A stretch of 64,000 nt of DNA from Methanobacteriota archaeon (GTDB lineage: Archaea > Thermoplasmatota > Poseidoniia > MGIII > CG-Epi1), in the NCBI GenBank assembly GCA_029977605.1, contig JAPOKN010000002.1, positions 1-64,000 on the forward strand. The letters run 5' to 3'. Of this stretch, positions 42,923 to 52,438 are shown piece after piece (position 1 is the stretch's first letter; every line of letters begins with the position of its first letter). A program made the position numbers and the translations under genes. Below the pieces are notes generated by a model, which was not told the DNA's origin, did no database searches, and was given only the letters and a program-made list of their open reading frames with translations.

Positions 42923-43939
42923 ATGCCATCACTATACGGAGCAGTCAAAAGCAAAACTGGAGAGCTTTTACAAGATAGTATGGAATATTGTAAAGGGGCA
43001 TTGCAGTCTGTCTCTAGATCGTTTGCCTTGACTATCCCATTAGTTGAAGAAAATATTCTTGGCCCAATAATGGTAGGCTACCTAGAAGCTAGAATTTTGG
43101 ACACATTTGAAGATGATATTGGAAGAAGAGAAATAACATTAGAAGAAAGAATCGAAGCCATGAATATGTTGATGGAAATTTTAGAAAATCCTAACTCTGA
43201 AAGTACAAAAGAAAAGATTGAAATTTTAACCGGTTCTGCTGATGAAATGGTTCAAAATCCAAAATATAGAGATTTGGTCAAAAATATGAAAAGTGTCTTG
43301 GCTGTCCACAGTAGTTTTGATGAAGCTACAAAAGAGTGTATGGTTAGATGGCTAAAAGAGATGAATTTTGGAATGCAAAAATTTCTTAAACAAGAAGTCT
43401 ATTCATTCGATGATTTAGATGAATATTGTTACTATGTTGCTGGTACCCCATCAGGATTCTTAACTGAACTCATTAGGAAAAGGTCAAAAAATTTATCTGA
43501 AGAAAATTCATCAATCCTGAAAGAAAATGAAAGGGATTTTGGATTATTCCTTCAAAAAGTAAACATTATTCGAGATTTCAGAGAAGATATACTAGATAAT
43601 GAAAAGATATTCTGGCCAGGTTTCCTGTTTGAAAAGTATCAAGTTATGCCTGAAAAACTACTTGATGAAGCTAACAAAGAAAAGTCAATGGAAATACTTG
43701 AATATATGCTAGATAATGCATGTAAACATATTGAGCCTGTGAAGGCATATCTAAACTCAATACCAGATGAATACGCTGGCTTCCGTGCAGGAGCAGCAGT
43801 TAATTTTGCGATGGGAGTAGCTACTCTCGATACTATGAGAAACAATAGTGAAGTATTTTTTGGAGATAAACCAGTTAAAATTTCTCATGAGTCAAGAGAT
43901 AATATAATCTCAGACCCTCTGGGTTTTGTTTCAAACTGA
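42923..43939 (+). CDS. Squalene synthase-like head-to-head prenyltransferase
   Basis: A 338-residue trans-isoprenyl diphosphate synthase. SRSFALTIPLV (31-41) precedes the first Asp motif YLEARILDTFEDD (53-65), which is the squalene-synthase form (YLxLRxLDTxEDD). The YYVAGTPSGFLTELI segment lies mid-protein, and the second Asp motif KVNIIRDFREDILDNEKIFWP (conserved NIIRDFRED, IFWP) near 212-232 is again closer to squalene than phytoene synthase. The product could be squalene (from farnesyl-PP) or a C40 analogue such as phytoene or lycopaoctaene. It lies two genes downstream of HMG-CoA reductase, diverging from the HAD gene. Confidence 0.82.
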   Translation: MPSLYGAVKSKTGELLQDSMEYCKGALQSVSRSFALTIPLVEENILGPIMVGYLEARILDTFEDDIGRREITLEERIEAMNMLMEILENPNSESTKEKIEILTGSADEMVQNPKYRDLVKNMKSVLAVHSSFDEATKECMVRWLKEMNFGMQKFLKQEVYSFDDLDEYCYYVAGTPSGFLTELIRKRSKNLSEENSSILKENERDFGLFLQKVNIIRDFREDILDNEKIFWPGFLFEKYQVMPEKLLDEANKEKSMEILEYMLDNACKHIEPVKAYLNSIPDEYAGFRAGAAVNFAMGVATLDTMRNNSEVFFGDKPVKISHESRDNIISDPLGFVSN

Positions 43940-43940
43940 A

Positions 43941-43950
43941 GTTTAATATC
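43941..43950 (+). promoter_or_regulatory. TATA-like promoter of the M6 protease gene
   Basis: GTTTAATATC is centred about 26 nt upstream of the GTG start at 43972, consistent with leaderless transcription, and supports the GTG over any downstream alternative. Confidence 0.45.
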
Positions 43951-43971
43951 TAAGCCATTAATTACCTCTGT

Positions 43972-46900
43972 GTGAATGTAAGGTATTTATCTGGAATTGG
44001 AATTTTATTTTTAGCAATAATTGCAGTTAATTCAGCAAGTGCTGCTCCCACTAGTGGCAACATAAGTGTAGCTTTCATCATGGCTGGATTTGAAGATCAA
44101 GACTTTCAAGAAGAATATAATAAGGATTATTTTGAAGACACTGCCTTTGCAAGTACTAACTCCATGTGGGACTATTTTGATGAAGTTTCCAAAGGAGCCC
44201 TGAACATTGAAGGAAGTGTTTATGGCCCATATACTCTCGATGGAAACGCCGCAGATTATTCTAGCGGTTCAAGCTTTGTTAGAGATAGTGTAGAGATTGC
44301 TGATGATGATATTTATTTTCCTGATTATGATGCTGTTGTAGCAATACACTCTGGTCCCGGAGGAGAGTCTTCTGGTAACAGTAACGACATTTGGTCAGCA
44401 CACTGGCCAACTTTAACAATTAGTACTAATGATGAAGATGAAAACGGCAATGATCACTTTGTAGATGGAATAAGTCAAGTTCCTGAATATCAGCTATCAA
44501 ATGGAGAAAAAAACCCATTGGGAGTTTGGTGCCATGAGTTTGGTCATGAATTAGGTCTGCCAGATTACTATGATACAGACGGAAGTTCAGAGGGCGTAGG
44601 TAATTGGGCTGTAATGGCTGCCGGCTCCTGGGGAAATAATGGTGAAACACCTGTTTACTTTAGTGCTTATTCACGATATTGGTTGGGTTGGGATGAACCT
44701 GTACTTGTGCAAGGTGATATCGCCAATCTTGTTATCGAGCCAGTTTCAGAAGGCGGTAAAATCTACAAGCTACCTATACCAGGTAACTGGACAAACTCAG
44801 AACAATATTTCTTACTAGAAAATAGACAACAAACAAAATATGACACTTATTTGCCCGGTGAAGGGCTATTAATCTGGCACATCGATGAAGAAGTAATGTT
44901 TTCCAAATGGAGCTCAAATACTGTTAACAATGATGAGGAACATAAAGGAATGGATTTGGAGGAAGCTGACGGTGATGATGACCTAGACTCTGGAGCAAAC
45001 AGAGGGGACAGTGGCGATCCTTATAGATCAGGGTCATTTACTAAAGATACATACCCTAATTCCTTAGCATATAATGGATCGGAATCTGGTTGGAAAATAT
45101 ACAATATTGAAGTAGACGGCGATAACATTATTGTGGACATTAGCTTTCTATCAAAACCTCACGCAATAGCAGACGCTGATGAAGCTGTAGTAGCTGAGGG
45201 GGAGGCTTTACAGTTCTACGGAAATGAATCATGGGACGAAGACGGGCAAATTGTAAATTATACTTGGAATTTTGGAGATGGTACATACAACTATACTGAC
45301 AACCCAATCCACACATTTACTGAAAACGGTGAATACAATGTAACGCTAACAGTAAGAGATAATAATGGACTTGAAGATACATACATTCTCAATATATTTG
45401 TCAATAAGGCACCTATTGCTAGTGTAAGCATTTCCAAAACTATAGTTATGCTTGGTGAAAGTATAACATTTGATGCAACAGATTCATATGATTTAGATGG
45501 CGAAATTGATTTTTATTATTGGAATTTTGACGATGGAAGAACATCTAACCAAATGGTAAAGGAACACACCTACAGCGATTCTGGCATATTCAATGTATCT
45601 TTGAAATTAATAGACAATCTGAATGACATAAGTACTACATATTACACAATTGAGGTGATTAATTCATTACCTGAAATAACATTTGATGTGAGTCCAGTTG
45701 AGGGCAATACACTTACCTTATTTGAGTTTATTGATTCATCAACTGACTCAGATGGAGAAATCGAAGAGTGGCTTTGGTTGTTTGGCGATGGAAACTCGTC
45801 GAATGAGGTTAATCCTAGCCACTATTATTCATTTCCTGGATACTACAATATAACGCTAACATTAACTGATGATCAAAATGGTATTAATTCATCAACTTTA
45901 ATGATTTTTGTTAATAATTCCCCACCAAATCCTGATATATTTATTGAAGAAGGAATTATAGCAGGAGAAAATCAATGGATAATTCCCACAAGTCGAGAAG
46001 TACGTATTGATGCTGGTGTATCATTAGATAACGATAATACAGTACTTACATATCAGTGGGAATATGACTCAGCAACTTACTATGGACAACATTTAGATCT
46101 TTTGTTTGCAGAGGGCGAACACAACATAGAATTAACTGTAAGTGATCCAAGGGGAGCAAACACAACTGAAACGTTTATTTTGACTGGAACAAATTTACCT
46201 ATACTTAACTTAAATTATGAAGAAATCAATCTTGTTGTTAACCAAGATGCTGAAATAATCACATCTACTTTCGGGGAAGTTAATCTTTATGAATGGAAAA
46301 TATACCAAGTCAGTTCATCTAATTGGATCTTACTTTCTGACGAAATAAATGTGAACTTATCTAAAACTATCAAATTTAATGAACGCGGAGATTACAAGTT
46401 AATTGCTAGTTCCAGAGATTCGGAAAGTAATTTATGGACAAATGATGTTGAATTAGATATAACTGTGTACGACAAACCAACTGCTTACTTTGAGTTTGAC
46501 AGTGACATTAACGAAGATACGTGGATTGGCTTCAATGGCAGTAAGTCTACTGGATTAGGCTTGAATTATGTATGGAAACTAGATGGGAATGTTTTAGATA
46601 GCAATAATGCTATAATTTCAACATTTATCGACACTGGAGGGTATCATGTTATGAACCTAACAGTTGAACAAGAGCCAGTAGGCATTGCATATTATGAATC
46701 TGAAATCTATCTTAATTCAAAACCAACGGGAGTTTTGCAAACCAGTCCTACAACTCCTCAAGTTGGAGAAGATTTTGAAATTTATCTAAATGCATTTGAC
46801 ATCGAAACTGACGCTAATATAGAATATCTTAAAATTAAGATAATAGACAATAAAGGAAATGAAAGAGCTGAATTTGAATACATTGATCAAGGCGCCAATT

Positions 46901-47439
46901 TCAATTTAATATTTGAAGTTGAATACGCTGGAGTAATAAACTTAGAGTATTCACTAATTGATGAAAGTGGAAACAAGAATCAAAGTAATAGCACTGTTAA
47001 TGTCATAGGCTGGGCTGATATATACATTAGCGACATCAAAATAAGTGGCTCAAAAGAAAAGGGAGCAAAACATCAAATTGAAACCATTTTAACTAATTAC
47101 AATGAGACGTACAATAGTACAAACTATAACGGATATACTGCTACAGGTTACTACGAACTTTTCATAGACTCTGAACTAGTACACACCTCCTCATTCAGTA
47201 TAGAGCCAGAAAATAGTGAGAGTTTCAAGTTCGAGTGGACAGCCACAGGCAATTACCATGAGTTTAATGTCAAAGCTTACGTTAACGACGGTGAAATTAA
47301 TAAGGAAAACAATGAGTATACTAAGGAGCAAGTTTTTGAATCTGAAAGAAAGAGTGGATTCCTACCAAGCTTATCATTATTATCCTGTATTGTTGTTATG
47401 TGTATTATTGTTTCATTCAACCGTAGCAAACCTAATTAA
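43972..47439 (+). CDS. Secreted M6-family metalloprotease with PKD repeats and C-terminal membrane anchor
   Basis: A 1155-residue exported protease. Signal peptide at 1-25 (ends ASA). The M6 (immune inhibitor A-like) zinc motif is HEFGHELGLPD at 188-198, followed by NWAVMAAGSWG (Met-turn region). Then come about three PKD domains (WNFGDG, WNFDDG, WLFGDG repeats between about 400 and 650), further beta domains, and a hydrophobic anchor near 1130-1150 followed by a short RSKPN tail. It probably degrades proteins outside the cell while remaining attached. GTG start with a leaderless-type promoter. Confidence 0.85.
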   Translation: MNVRYLSGIGILFLAIIAVNSASAAPTSGNISVAFIMAGFEDQDFQEEYNKDYFEDTAFASTNSMWDYFDEVSKGALNIEGSVYGPYTLDGNAADYSSGSSFVRDSVEIADDDIYFPDYDAVVAIHSGPGGESSGNSNDIWSAHWPTLTISTNDEDENGNDHFVDGISQVPEYQLSNGEKNPLGVWCHEFGHELGLPDYYDTDGSSEGVGNWAVMAAGSWGNNGETPVYFSAYSRYWLGWDEPVLVQGDIANLVIEPVSEGGKIYKLPIPGNWTNSEQYFLLENRQQTKYDTYLPGEGLLIWHIDEEVMFSKWSSNTVNNDEEHKGMDLEEADGDDDLDSGANRGDSGDPYRSGSFTKDTYPNSLAYNGSESGWKIYNIEVDGDNIIVDISFLSKPHAIADADEAVVAEGEALQFYGNESWDEDGQIVNYTWNFGDGTYNYTDNPIHTFTENGEYNVTLTVRDNNGLEDTYILNIFVNKAPIASVSISKTIVMLGESITFDATDSYDLDGEIDFYYWNFDDGRTSNQMVKEHTYSDSGIFNVSLKLIDNLNDISTTYYTIEVINSLPEITFDVSPVEGNTLTLFEFIDSSTDSDGEIEEWLWLFGDGNSSNEVNPSHYYSFPGYYNITLTLTDDQNGINSSTLMIFVNNSPPNPDIFIEEGIIAGENQWIIPTSREVRIDAGVSLDNDNTVLTYQWEYDSATYYGQHLDLLFAEGEHNIELTVSDPRGANTTETFILTGTNLPILNLNYEEINLVVNQDAEIITSTFGEVNLYEWKIYQVSSSNWILLSDEINVNLSKTIKFNERGDYKLIASSRDSESNLWTNDVELDITVYDKPTAYFEFDSDINEDTWIGFNGSKSTGLGLNYVWKLDGNVLDSNNAIISTFIDTGGYHVMNLTVEQEPVGIAYYESEIYLNSKPTGVLQTSPTTPQVGEDFEIYLNAFDIETDANIEYLKIKIIDNKGNERAEFEYIDQGANFNLIFEVEYAGVINLEYSLIDESGNKNQSNSTVNVIGWADIYISDIKISGSKEKGAKHQIETILTNYNETYNSTNYNGYTATGYYELFIDSELVHTSSFSIEPENSESFKFEWTATGNYHEFNVKAYVNDGEINKENNEYTKEQVFESERKSGFLPSLSLLSCIVVMCIIVSFNRSKPN

Positions 47440-47459
47440 CATACATTGAATAAGAACAC

Positions 47460-47816
47460 ATGAGCGCAGCACCACCGCAAATGAGACGGATTCCTGATGA
47501 ACAGTTTTTTGATTTAAGAAGTTGGAGTGCGGATAAAGCCGAAGATTACGGTGAGAAAGCATCAATGATAGTTCATACCATTTTACTAAGTAAAAGAGAC
47601 CAAGTAAATCGAATAACCTCAGAACTACATGACGGTAACATAGTTCTAATTGATTTTACACCATTAACCTCAGATCAAGAGACTTTACACAAGGTTTTAG
47701 CCGAATTAGAGAGAGCTATTGCCGACATTGATGGAGATTTAGTTGGTGTGAGTCAAAAATGGATACTAGCAACACCCAATGGTGTAAGAGTCTCTAGAGA
47801 AAAATTAAAAGTTTAA
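47460..47816 (+). CDS. sepF: SepF-like cell division protein (FtsZ anchor family)
   Basis: A 118-residue protein with the SepF core: GNIVLIDFTPL near 52-62, a helix LHKVLAELERAIADIDGDLVGV, then the terminal strand WILATPNGVRVS. Archaeal SepF dimers tether FtsZ to the membrane. The usual N-terminal amphipathic membrane-targeting helix is not visible: residues 1-25 are polar and proline-containing. Its stop overlaps the start of the next gene by 1 bp (TAATG). FtsZ is not in the window. Confidence 0.8.
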   Translation: MSAAPPQMRRIPDEQFFDLRSWSADKAEDYGEKASMIVHTILLSKRDQVNRITSELHDGNIVLIDFTPLTSDQETLHKVLAELERAIADIDGDLVGVSQKWILATPNGVRVSREKLKV

Positions 47817-48946
47817 TGAACATTGCAGTAATAGGAACTGGAATGGTAGGAAGATTGATTGCAGTTGAATTATCTAAAAATCATCAAGTTTATGCCATTG
47901 ATAATAATTCAGAGAATTTGAATTTATTAAGTAAATACAATCCTAAGATAATTACGAAGGAAATTGACATCCTTAAACAAGATTTTTTAGCAGATTCAAA
48001 TGCTGATCTAATTGTTAATTGCGTCCCAGGTTTTATGGGATTTGATACTTCCAAAAAAATACTAAAAGAAAAAACATGTGTGGATATCTCATTTATGCCT
48101 GAAGACTGTTACGAGTTGGAGGATTACGCTAATAAGGCTAAGACTGCGCTATATCCAGATGCTGGAGTTGCCCCTGGATTAAGTAACATAATTGTAGGAA
48201 ATCTAATTTCTAATTATGATATCGACGAAATAAAAATAATGGTAGGGGGGTTGCCTAAAGAAAAAAATCCCCCTTGGAATTATAAAGCCCCTTTTTCGCC
48301 AATTGATGTAATTGAGGAATATACAAGGCCCGCAAGAATCAAAGAGAATGGTCAAACTAAAACTGTAAAAGCTCTTACTGGAAAAATTGACTTTGAAGTA
48401 GAAGAAATTGGCAAACTAGAAGCTTTTTTAACAGATGGTCTAAGAACTTTACTAGATTCAGAATTAACGAGTGACATACCAACTTTGTTAGAATATACAA
48501 TTAGATATCCTGGACATTCTAGTATGATTTCAGAGTTGATTGATAGTGGTAAACTAGAAAATACTACAATATCTCACAATGGAAAAATAGTAAATCAAAG
48601 GGAAATTACCACTAAAAAATTATTCAAGGAATGGAAATTAGCCGACGTGGACAAGGAATTCACACTTTTAATAATTACAGCTAAAACCATGGACTCTAAA
48701 GAGGTTTCTTGCGTTGTTTATGATGAATGGAAAGATGGATGGAGTAGTATGTCAAGAACAACTGGATTAACAGCATGTGCTATCGTGAATCTTATTTTAG
48801 AAAAAGGAATAAAAAATAGAGGAATTATTCCTCCTGAACAATTGGGTTCTAATCAATATTACTTTGATTACATAATTAATTATCTTAAAGAAAAGGAAAT
48901 AAGCATCAGTTTTTCAAATGAGAAAAATCCTTTAATGATAGAATAA
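47816..48946 (+). CDS. Saccharopine dehydrogenase family protein (lysine 6-dehydrogenase-like)
   Basis: A 376-residue NAD(P)-dependent oxidoreductase. The Rossmann motif GTGMVGRLIAVEL is at 7-19; VNCVPGFMGF and PDAGVAPGLSNIIVG (about 115-129) are typical of the lysine 6-dehydrogenase/saccharopine reductase group; YTIRYPGHSSMI lies near the substrate domain. It could act on lysine or an alpha-aminoadipate derivative. It is translationally coupled to sepF, which looks coincidental. The 3' 41 bp overlap the 3' end of the convergent MFS gene. Confidence 0.85.
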   Translation: MNIAVIGTGMVGRLIAVELSKNHQVYAIDNNSENLNLLSKYNPKIITKEIDILKQDFLADSNADLIVNCVPGFMGFDTSKKILKEKTCVDISFMPEDCYELEDYANKAKTALYPDAGVAPGLSNIIVGNLISNYDIDEIKIMVGGLPKEKNPPWNYKAPFSPIDVIEEYTRPARIKENGQTKTVKALTGKIDFEVEEIGKLEAFLTDGLRTLLDSELTSDIPTLLEYTIRYPGHSSMISELIDSGKLENTTISHNGKIVNQREITTKKLFKEWKLADVDKEFTLLIITAKTMDSKEVSCVVYDEWKDGWSSMSRTTGLTACAIVNLILEKGIKNRGIIPPEQLGSNQYYFDYIINYLKEKEISISFSNEKNPLMIE

Positions 48947-50075
48947 AAGCAATTGAAGCAATTAAAGCTCCAAAAAGAAATACTTGCTGCTCATCATACT
49001 TAAGCAATAATTCACCTACAATTAAACTTCCAAGTCCACTGCCAAGCAGACTAAAAGAGCTAAGCAACCCCATCATTCTTGCCCTTAAATCATAAGGTAC
49101 CGTATCAGCTACAATAGTCCTAGCCCCAAGAAAGAAAGTCATGTAGATCGGAATTGTAAATACTAAGGTTATAGCATAGAGATTTACTGTGAAAGAATAA
49201 GCTAACATTGAAAAAATTACAAATAATGATGCAATGCGAATGGCTGTCTCTCTTGGATATTTATCAATTAAATTTCCGGCATAAGGGGCTGTTATAGCAT
49301 GTATAAGACCACTACACAAAACAATCCAACCCATTCTGTTGCTTGAGCCTGCAATGTCTGTCAAATAAACTGGTGAGATTGTTAGGAAAAATATATAGCC
49401 CATAAATAGAATAAATGTAATAATAAACAATCGAGATAATCTTTTAAAATAGAAGAAGAAATCGTCTTTGACCTTTACCATTTCCCTTTTCTTTTCGGTA
49501 GAAGACATGTAACCAATTACCGAAATTAATCCTAGAAAAGCTGTAAAGAAAAAGGAAAAAACTACAGGACCGCTACCAAGGCCATAATCCTCTTCACTTA
49601 CAAGGTATGCACCTGCAAAGGCACCTACACCCCATCCCAAGCCCAGTACGGCTTCTAGGCGTCCCATAAACGAACCTCTAGCAGATGAATCTAATTCTGA
49701 AAACATCGTAGCAATTTGAACCATACCGCCAAGAAAAAACGACTGAATTGTACGTACTAATACTAATTCTAGTGGACCTAACCAGGGTAAAGGAAGATAT
49801 AACAAAGCAGTAATAATAGAACAAAGAACAACTACATTTTTTCTACTTCTCCATTTATCAGCTACATATCCCCAGAAAGCTGAACCTGCAACCAATGCAA
49901 AATTGGGTAAGCCTACAACTAATCCCAATGTACGGAAATCTCCCAAAAAATTTGCTTGAAGACGGATTAAAGTAAAAGAAAGACCTTGAGTTAAATTATA
50001 GCAAAAAGCACCTAGAAGAGCAAGTTTGATTTTGTTATCCACAACTGCCACAAAATTCCCTATATAATTACGCAC
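48906..50075 (-). CDS. MFS transporter
   Basis: A 389-residue major facilitator with about 12 TM segments. The loop 2-3 motif is seen as WGYVADKWRSRKNVVV (about 69-84; family GxxxDRxGRR), and its counterpart in the second half is YAGNLIDKYPRETAI. Substrate unknown; the layout resembles efflux carriers. The start is the GTG at 50075, but its N terminus overlaps a TATA-like TATATAATTA (50061-50070) that seems to serve the divergent kinase gene, so the true start could be slightly later. Its last 41 bp overlap the convergent dehydrogenase gene. Confidence 0.85.
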   Translation of the reverse strand: MRNYIGNFVAVVDNKIKLALLGAFCYNLTQGLSFTLIRLQANFLGDFRTLGLVVGLPNFALVAGSAFWGYVADKWRSRKNVVVLCSIITALLYLPLPWLGPLELVLVRTIQSFFLGGMVQIATMFSELDSSARGSFMGRLEAVLGLGWGVGAFAGAYLVSEEDYGLGSGPVVFSFFFTAFLGLISVIGYMSSTEKKREMVKVKDDFFFYFKRLSRLFIITFILFMGYIFFLTISPVYLTDIAGSSNRMGWIVLCSGLIHAITAPYAGNLIDKYPRETAIRIASLFVIFSMLAYSFTVNLYAITLVFTIPIYMTFFLGARTIVADTVPYDLRARMMGLLSSFSLLGSGLGSLIVGELLLKYDEQQVFLFGALIASIAFILSLKDFSHLKN

Positions 50076-50108
50076 TGTACCTTTTTGTGTGCCAAGCTAT
50101 GGAATGTC

Positions 50109-50891
50109 ATGGCAGATGAGCTCATATTGATGAAATTGGGAGGTTCAGTTATTACCAATAAAAAAAGTCAAACACCTAAATGCCGTAAAGGAAATATTAC
50201 TAAAATAGCTGAAATTATTTCAAAATCTAAAGAAAAAATCATTATTGTACATGGCGCTGGATCTTATGCCCATCCCCTTGCTAAAAAATATAAAATTAGT
50301 AACGGTTTAGATGGAACTAATGAACAATTAGAGGCCATCAAAAAAGCTAGAAAACAAATGAGAGAATTGAATCAATTATTATGCAAATCCATATCTGAGG
50401 CAGGTCTTGATTGTGAAAGTATTGTCCCTTCAATATCAATGAAGATAAACCGGGAAAATGAACCTATAGATTTTCCTAAAAGAAAATTTGATCAAATACT
50501 TTCTAACGGGAAAATAGCTGTAACATTTGGCGATATAGTTGATACAAAAGAAAATAACGTAGGAATACTGAGTGGAGATACCCTTTTGCTGAGATTAGCT
50601 GAATTATATAAGCCTAAGATGACATTTTTTGTGATGGACTATCCTGGTGTAGTCAAGGGAAGTTTAGATGCAGATTTAATTGAAATACATGACAAAATCA
50701 ACTCAAAATTTGTTAATAATGTATCTATTCACAAGGAGGGAGGTAGGCCTGACGTAACTGGAGGTCTGCTTAACAAAATTAAATGTGCCCTTGAAATTTC
50801 AAATAATAGTGAATGTTGGATTAGTGGCCTAGATAATCTCGATGATTGTGTGAACGGAATGCCTAAAGGAACAAGAGTGATTAATGATTAA
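50109..50891 (+). CDS. ipk: Isopentenyl phosphate kinase
   Basis: About 260 residues of the amino-acid-kinase fold, phosphorylating isopentenyl phosphate to isopentenyl diphosphate, the last step of the archaeal mevalonate pathway. ELILMKLGGSVITNKK holds the N-terminal Gly loop; the His-containing IIVHGAGSYAHPLAKKY is the IPK signature (His for phosphate); GILSGDTLLLRLAE and GRPDVTGGLLNKI follow. ATG 50109 is chosen over the TTG at 50085 because it begins MADELILMKLGG and sits better from the TATA-like box at 50061-50070. It overlaps the next gene by 8 bp. Confidence 0.92.
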   Translation: MADELILMKLGGSVITNKKSQTPKCRKGNITKIAEIISKSKEKIIIVHGAGSYAHPLAKKYKISNGLDGTNEQLEAIKKARKQMRELNQLLCKSISEAGLDCESIVPSISMKINRENEPIDFPKRKFDQILSNGKIAVTFGDIVDTKENNVGILSGDTLLLRLAELYKPKMTFFVMDYPGVVKGSLDADLIEIHDKINSKFVNNVSIHKEGGRPDVTGGLLNKIKCALEISNNSECWISGLDNLDDCVNGMPKGTRVIND

Positions 50892-51582
50892 TGATGATGA
50901 AAAAAGTGTAGGGATTCTATTCCTATCAATATTGGATTCTAAATCAACCATTAAAGACTGTATGAACAAGAGTGGTTTGACTGCAGACAAAATTTCTACC
51001 ATTATTTCCATTCCTAAATTTAATAGATATTTTGAAAAAAAAACCGATGAAGGACTTCACATTACATGTAAAATTGATTGGATAGGTGATGAAATAGGTA
51101 ATCGGATTAAAATAAGTGATTCTGAATCTGAAATTTTAAAAGAAACTATAGAGAATAAATTCATCAATCATGTAATTAAATATTGGGATGAAAACGGAGA
51201 AACCAAGCGTGATTTTGAAATTAAAAACTTACCAGAATGGATTATTAGTGAATATGTTTTTCTATCGGGTTTTGCGATGTGGTTTAGAGAAAAAGAAAAA
51301 AATAAAGGGACTGATCTGTCTGGCCTTTTATCTAGCGCTACAGGAGAAGACGTTGAGGCTTCAGCAAGTATTGAATTTGACCAAGAGAGACTTAATTTAG
51401 TCAGTGAAATTCCTACACAAATTCTTGAAAAAATAATGAATATTACTCCTGCTGGAAAGATAGCATATCGTAGTTTAGACATGGCAGTAATGAAAGCAAT
51501 GTCAGAAGGTAATCCTGAGCTTGCTAAAAAAATGAAAAATGAAACTGTGAGAGCCAAAAAATCATGGTGGAAATTCTGGTAA
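50884..51582 (+). CDS. Protein of unknown function co-transcribed with ipk
   Basis: A 232-residue soluble protein with no signal peptide, no Cys pairs and no recognisable family. The N-terminal half is mixed alpha/beta with many Lys/Asp/Glu, the middle holds WIISEYVFLSGFAMWFREK (a buried-looking helix), and the end is basic, finishing with a Trp-rich KKSWWKFW. The 8-bp overlap with ipk implies coupling. The Trp/Lys tail could touch membranes; this is a guess. Confidence 0.7.
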   Translation: MINDDEKSVGILFLSILDSKSTIKDCMNKSGLTADKISTIISIPKFNRYFEKKTDEGLHITCKIDWIGDEIGNRIKISDSESEILKETIENKFINHVIKYWDENGETKRDFEIKNLPEWIISEYVFLSGFAMWFREKEKNKGTDLSGLLSSATGEDVEASASIEFDQERLNLVSEIPTQILEKIMNITPAGKIAYRSLDMAVMKAMSEGNPELAKKMKNETVRAKKSWWKFW

Positions 51583-51583
51583 C

Positions 51584-51835
51584 TTATTTTACGGTTTGTG
51601 TTCCTGGCTTAAACAATTCTTTAGTTTCAACGTCTCTTTCTTGAGGATTAATCCTTCTTGCTAAATCTCCGTTAACGTCAATAAAATAAAGATAACCCCT
51701 CTCTCTCTCATTTGAACCCTCGGAAATCAATTCCTTGTGTCCTCCCTTATGCTTCCAAACAGAACAATCATCCTCAACAAAATAAAGAAAACCATCTGGC
51801 TTAGGTAATTTTAATTTCTTAACTAATTCAGCCAT
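51584..51835 (-). CDS. Small protein of unknown function, coupled to L10e
   Basis: An 83-residue soluble protein with two similar beta-type segments, GFLYFVEDDCSVWKHK and GYLYFIDVNGDLARR, suggesting an internal repeat of a small beta unit. No family recognised. Its ATG overlaps the L10e stop (TAATG on the minus strand). It lies 1 bp from the convergent 232-aa gene. Confidence 0.7.
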   Translation of the reverse strand: MAELVKKLKLPKPDGFLYFVEDDCSVWKHKGGHKELISEGSNERERGYLYFIDVNGDLARRINPQERDVETKELFKPGTQTVK

Positions 51836-52338
51836 TATTTTTGATTTACCACAATATTACACGGTGTTGGAAGCTTATGAGAAGATTTACGTAATGCTTC
51901 TTTAGCTTCTAAAACAAACTCATCTGAAGTTCTGAGTGTAATAAGCTTTTGACCGGATTTAACTCGGGCTGCAGTTCCTACGGTTCTACCAAATGATTTA
52001 CGCATACCCATGGAAACTCGATCTGCACCTGCACCTTGAGCAATTTTATTATGCCTCAATACGTGATGAGGATAAGTTCGTACCTTTAGGTGATAACCAT
52101 CTCTGCCTGCATGTGTTTGAATGTAACGATTAGCCGTAACCCTTGCAGACTCCAATGCATTATGCCTTACGAGACATTCCTCTTTAGCTGAAAGTGTAAC
52201 TTCGACTGAAAAATCTGCTATTTTATCTCCAACGTCAAATTGAGTAATACGACTAGCTGGAACTCCTCCAATGTATTCTTTTCGTGTGTAAGCTCTCTTC
52301 TTTCCACGAAACATATGTGCTGGATTTTTCTTTGCCAT
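51835..52338 (-). CDS. rpl10e: Large-subunit ribosomal protein L10e (uL16)
   Basis: About 167 residues, the usual length. It begins MAKKNPAHMFRGKKRAYTRK, and RVSMGMRKSFGRTVGTAARV with the following QKLITLRT matches the L10e/L16 core near the peptidyl-transferase site. The frame extends upstream to 52392, but ATG 52338 gives the family start, so the upstream part is rejected. Confidence 0.95.
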   Translation of the reverse strand: MAKKNPAHMFRGKKRAYTRKEYIGGVPASRITQFDVGDKIADFSVEVTLSAKEECLVRHNALESARVTANRYIQTHAGRDGYHLKVRTYPHHVLRHNKIAQGAGADRVSMGMRKSFGRTVGTAARVKSGQKLITLRTSDEFVLEAKEALRKSSHKLPTPCNIVVNQK

Positions 52339-52438
52339 AATTAACCTACTATTGGCGCCAGATTGAGTTCTATTTAAATGTTTACATAGCAAATATTATG
52401 GCTTAGAGTATTAAACCCCAATCTGTGTGTAACAAAAT

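Noticed and set aside
42858..42932. N-terminal extension of the HAD phosphatase
   Set aside because: It would run across the promoter and start of the squalene-synthase-like gene; ATG 42857 fits both the family N terminus and a leaderless promoter.
50085..50108. TTG start for the isopentenyl phosphate kinase
   Set aside because: It lies only about 20 nt from the TATA-like box and adds residues absent from the family; ATG 50109 is better.
52339..52392. 18-residue N-terminal extension of L10e
   Set aside because: Family proteins begin MAKK/MARK-like right at the inner ATG; the extension looks non-conserved.
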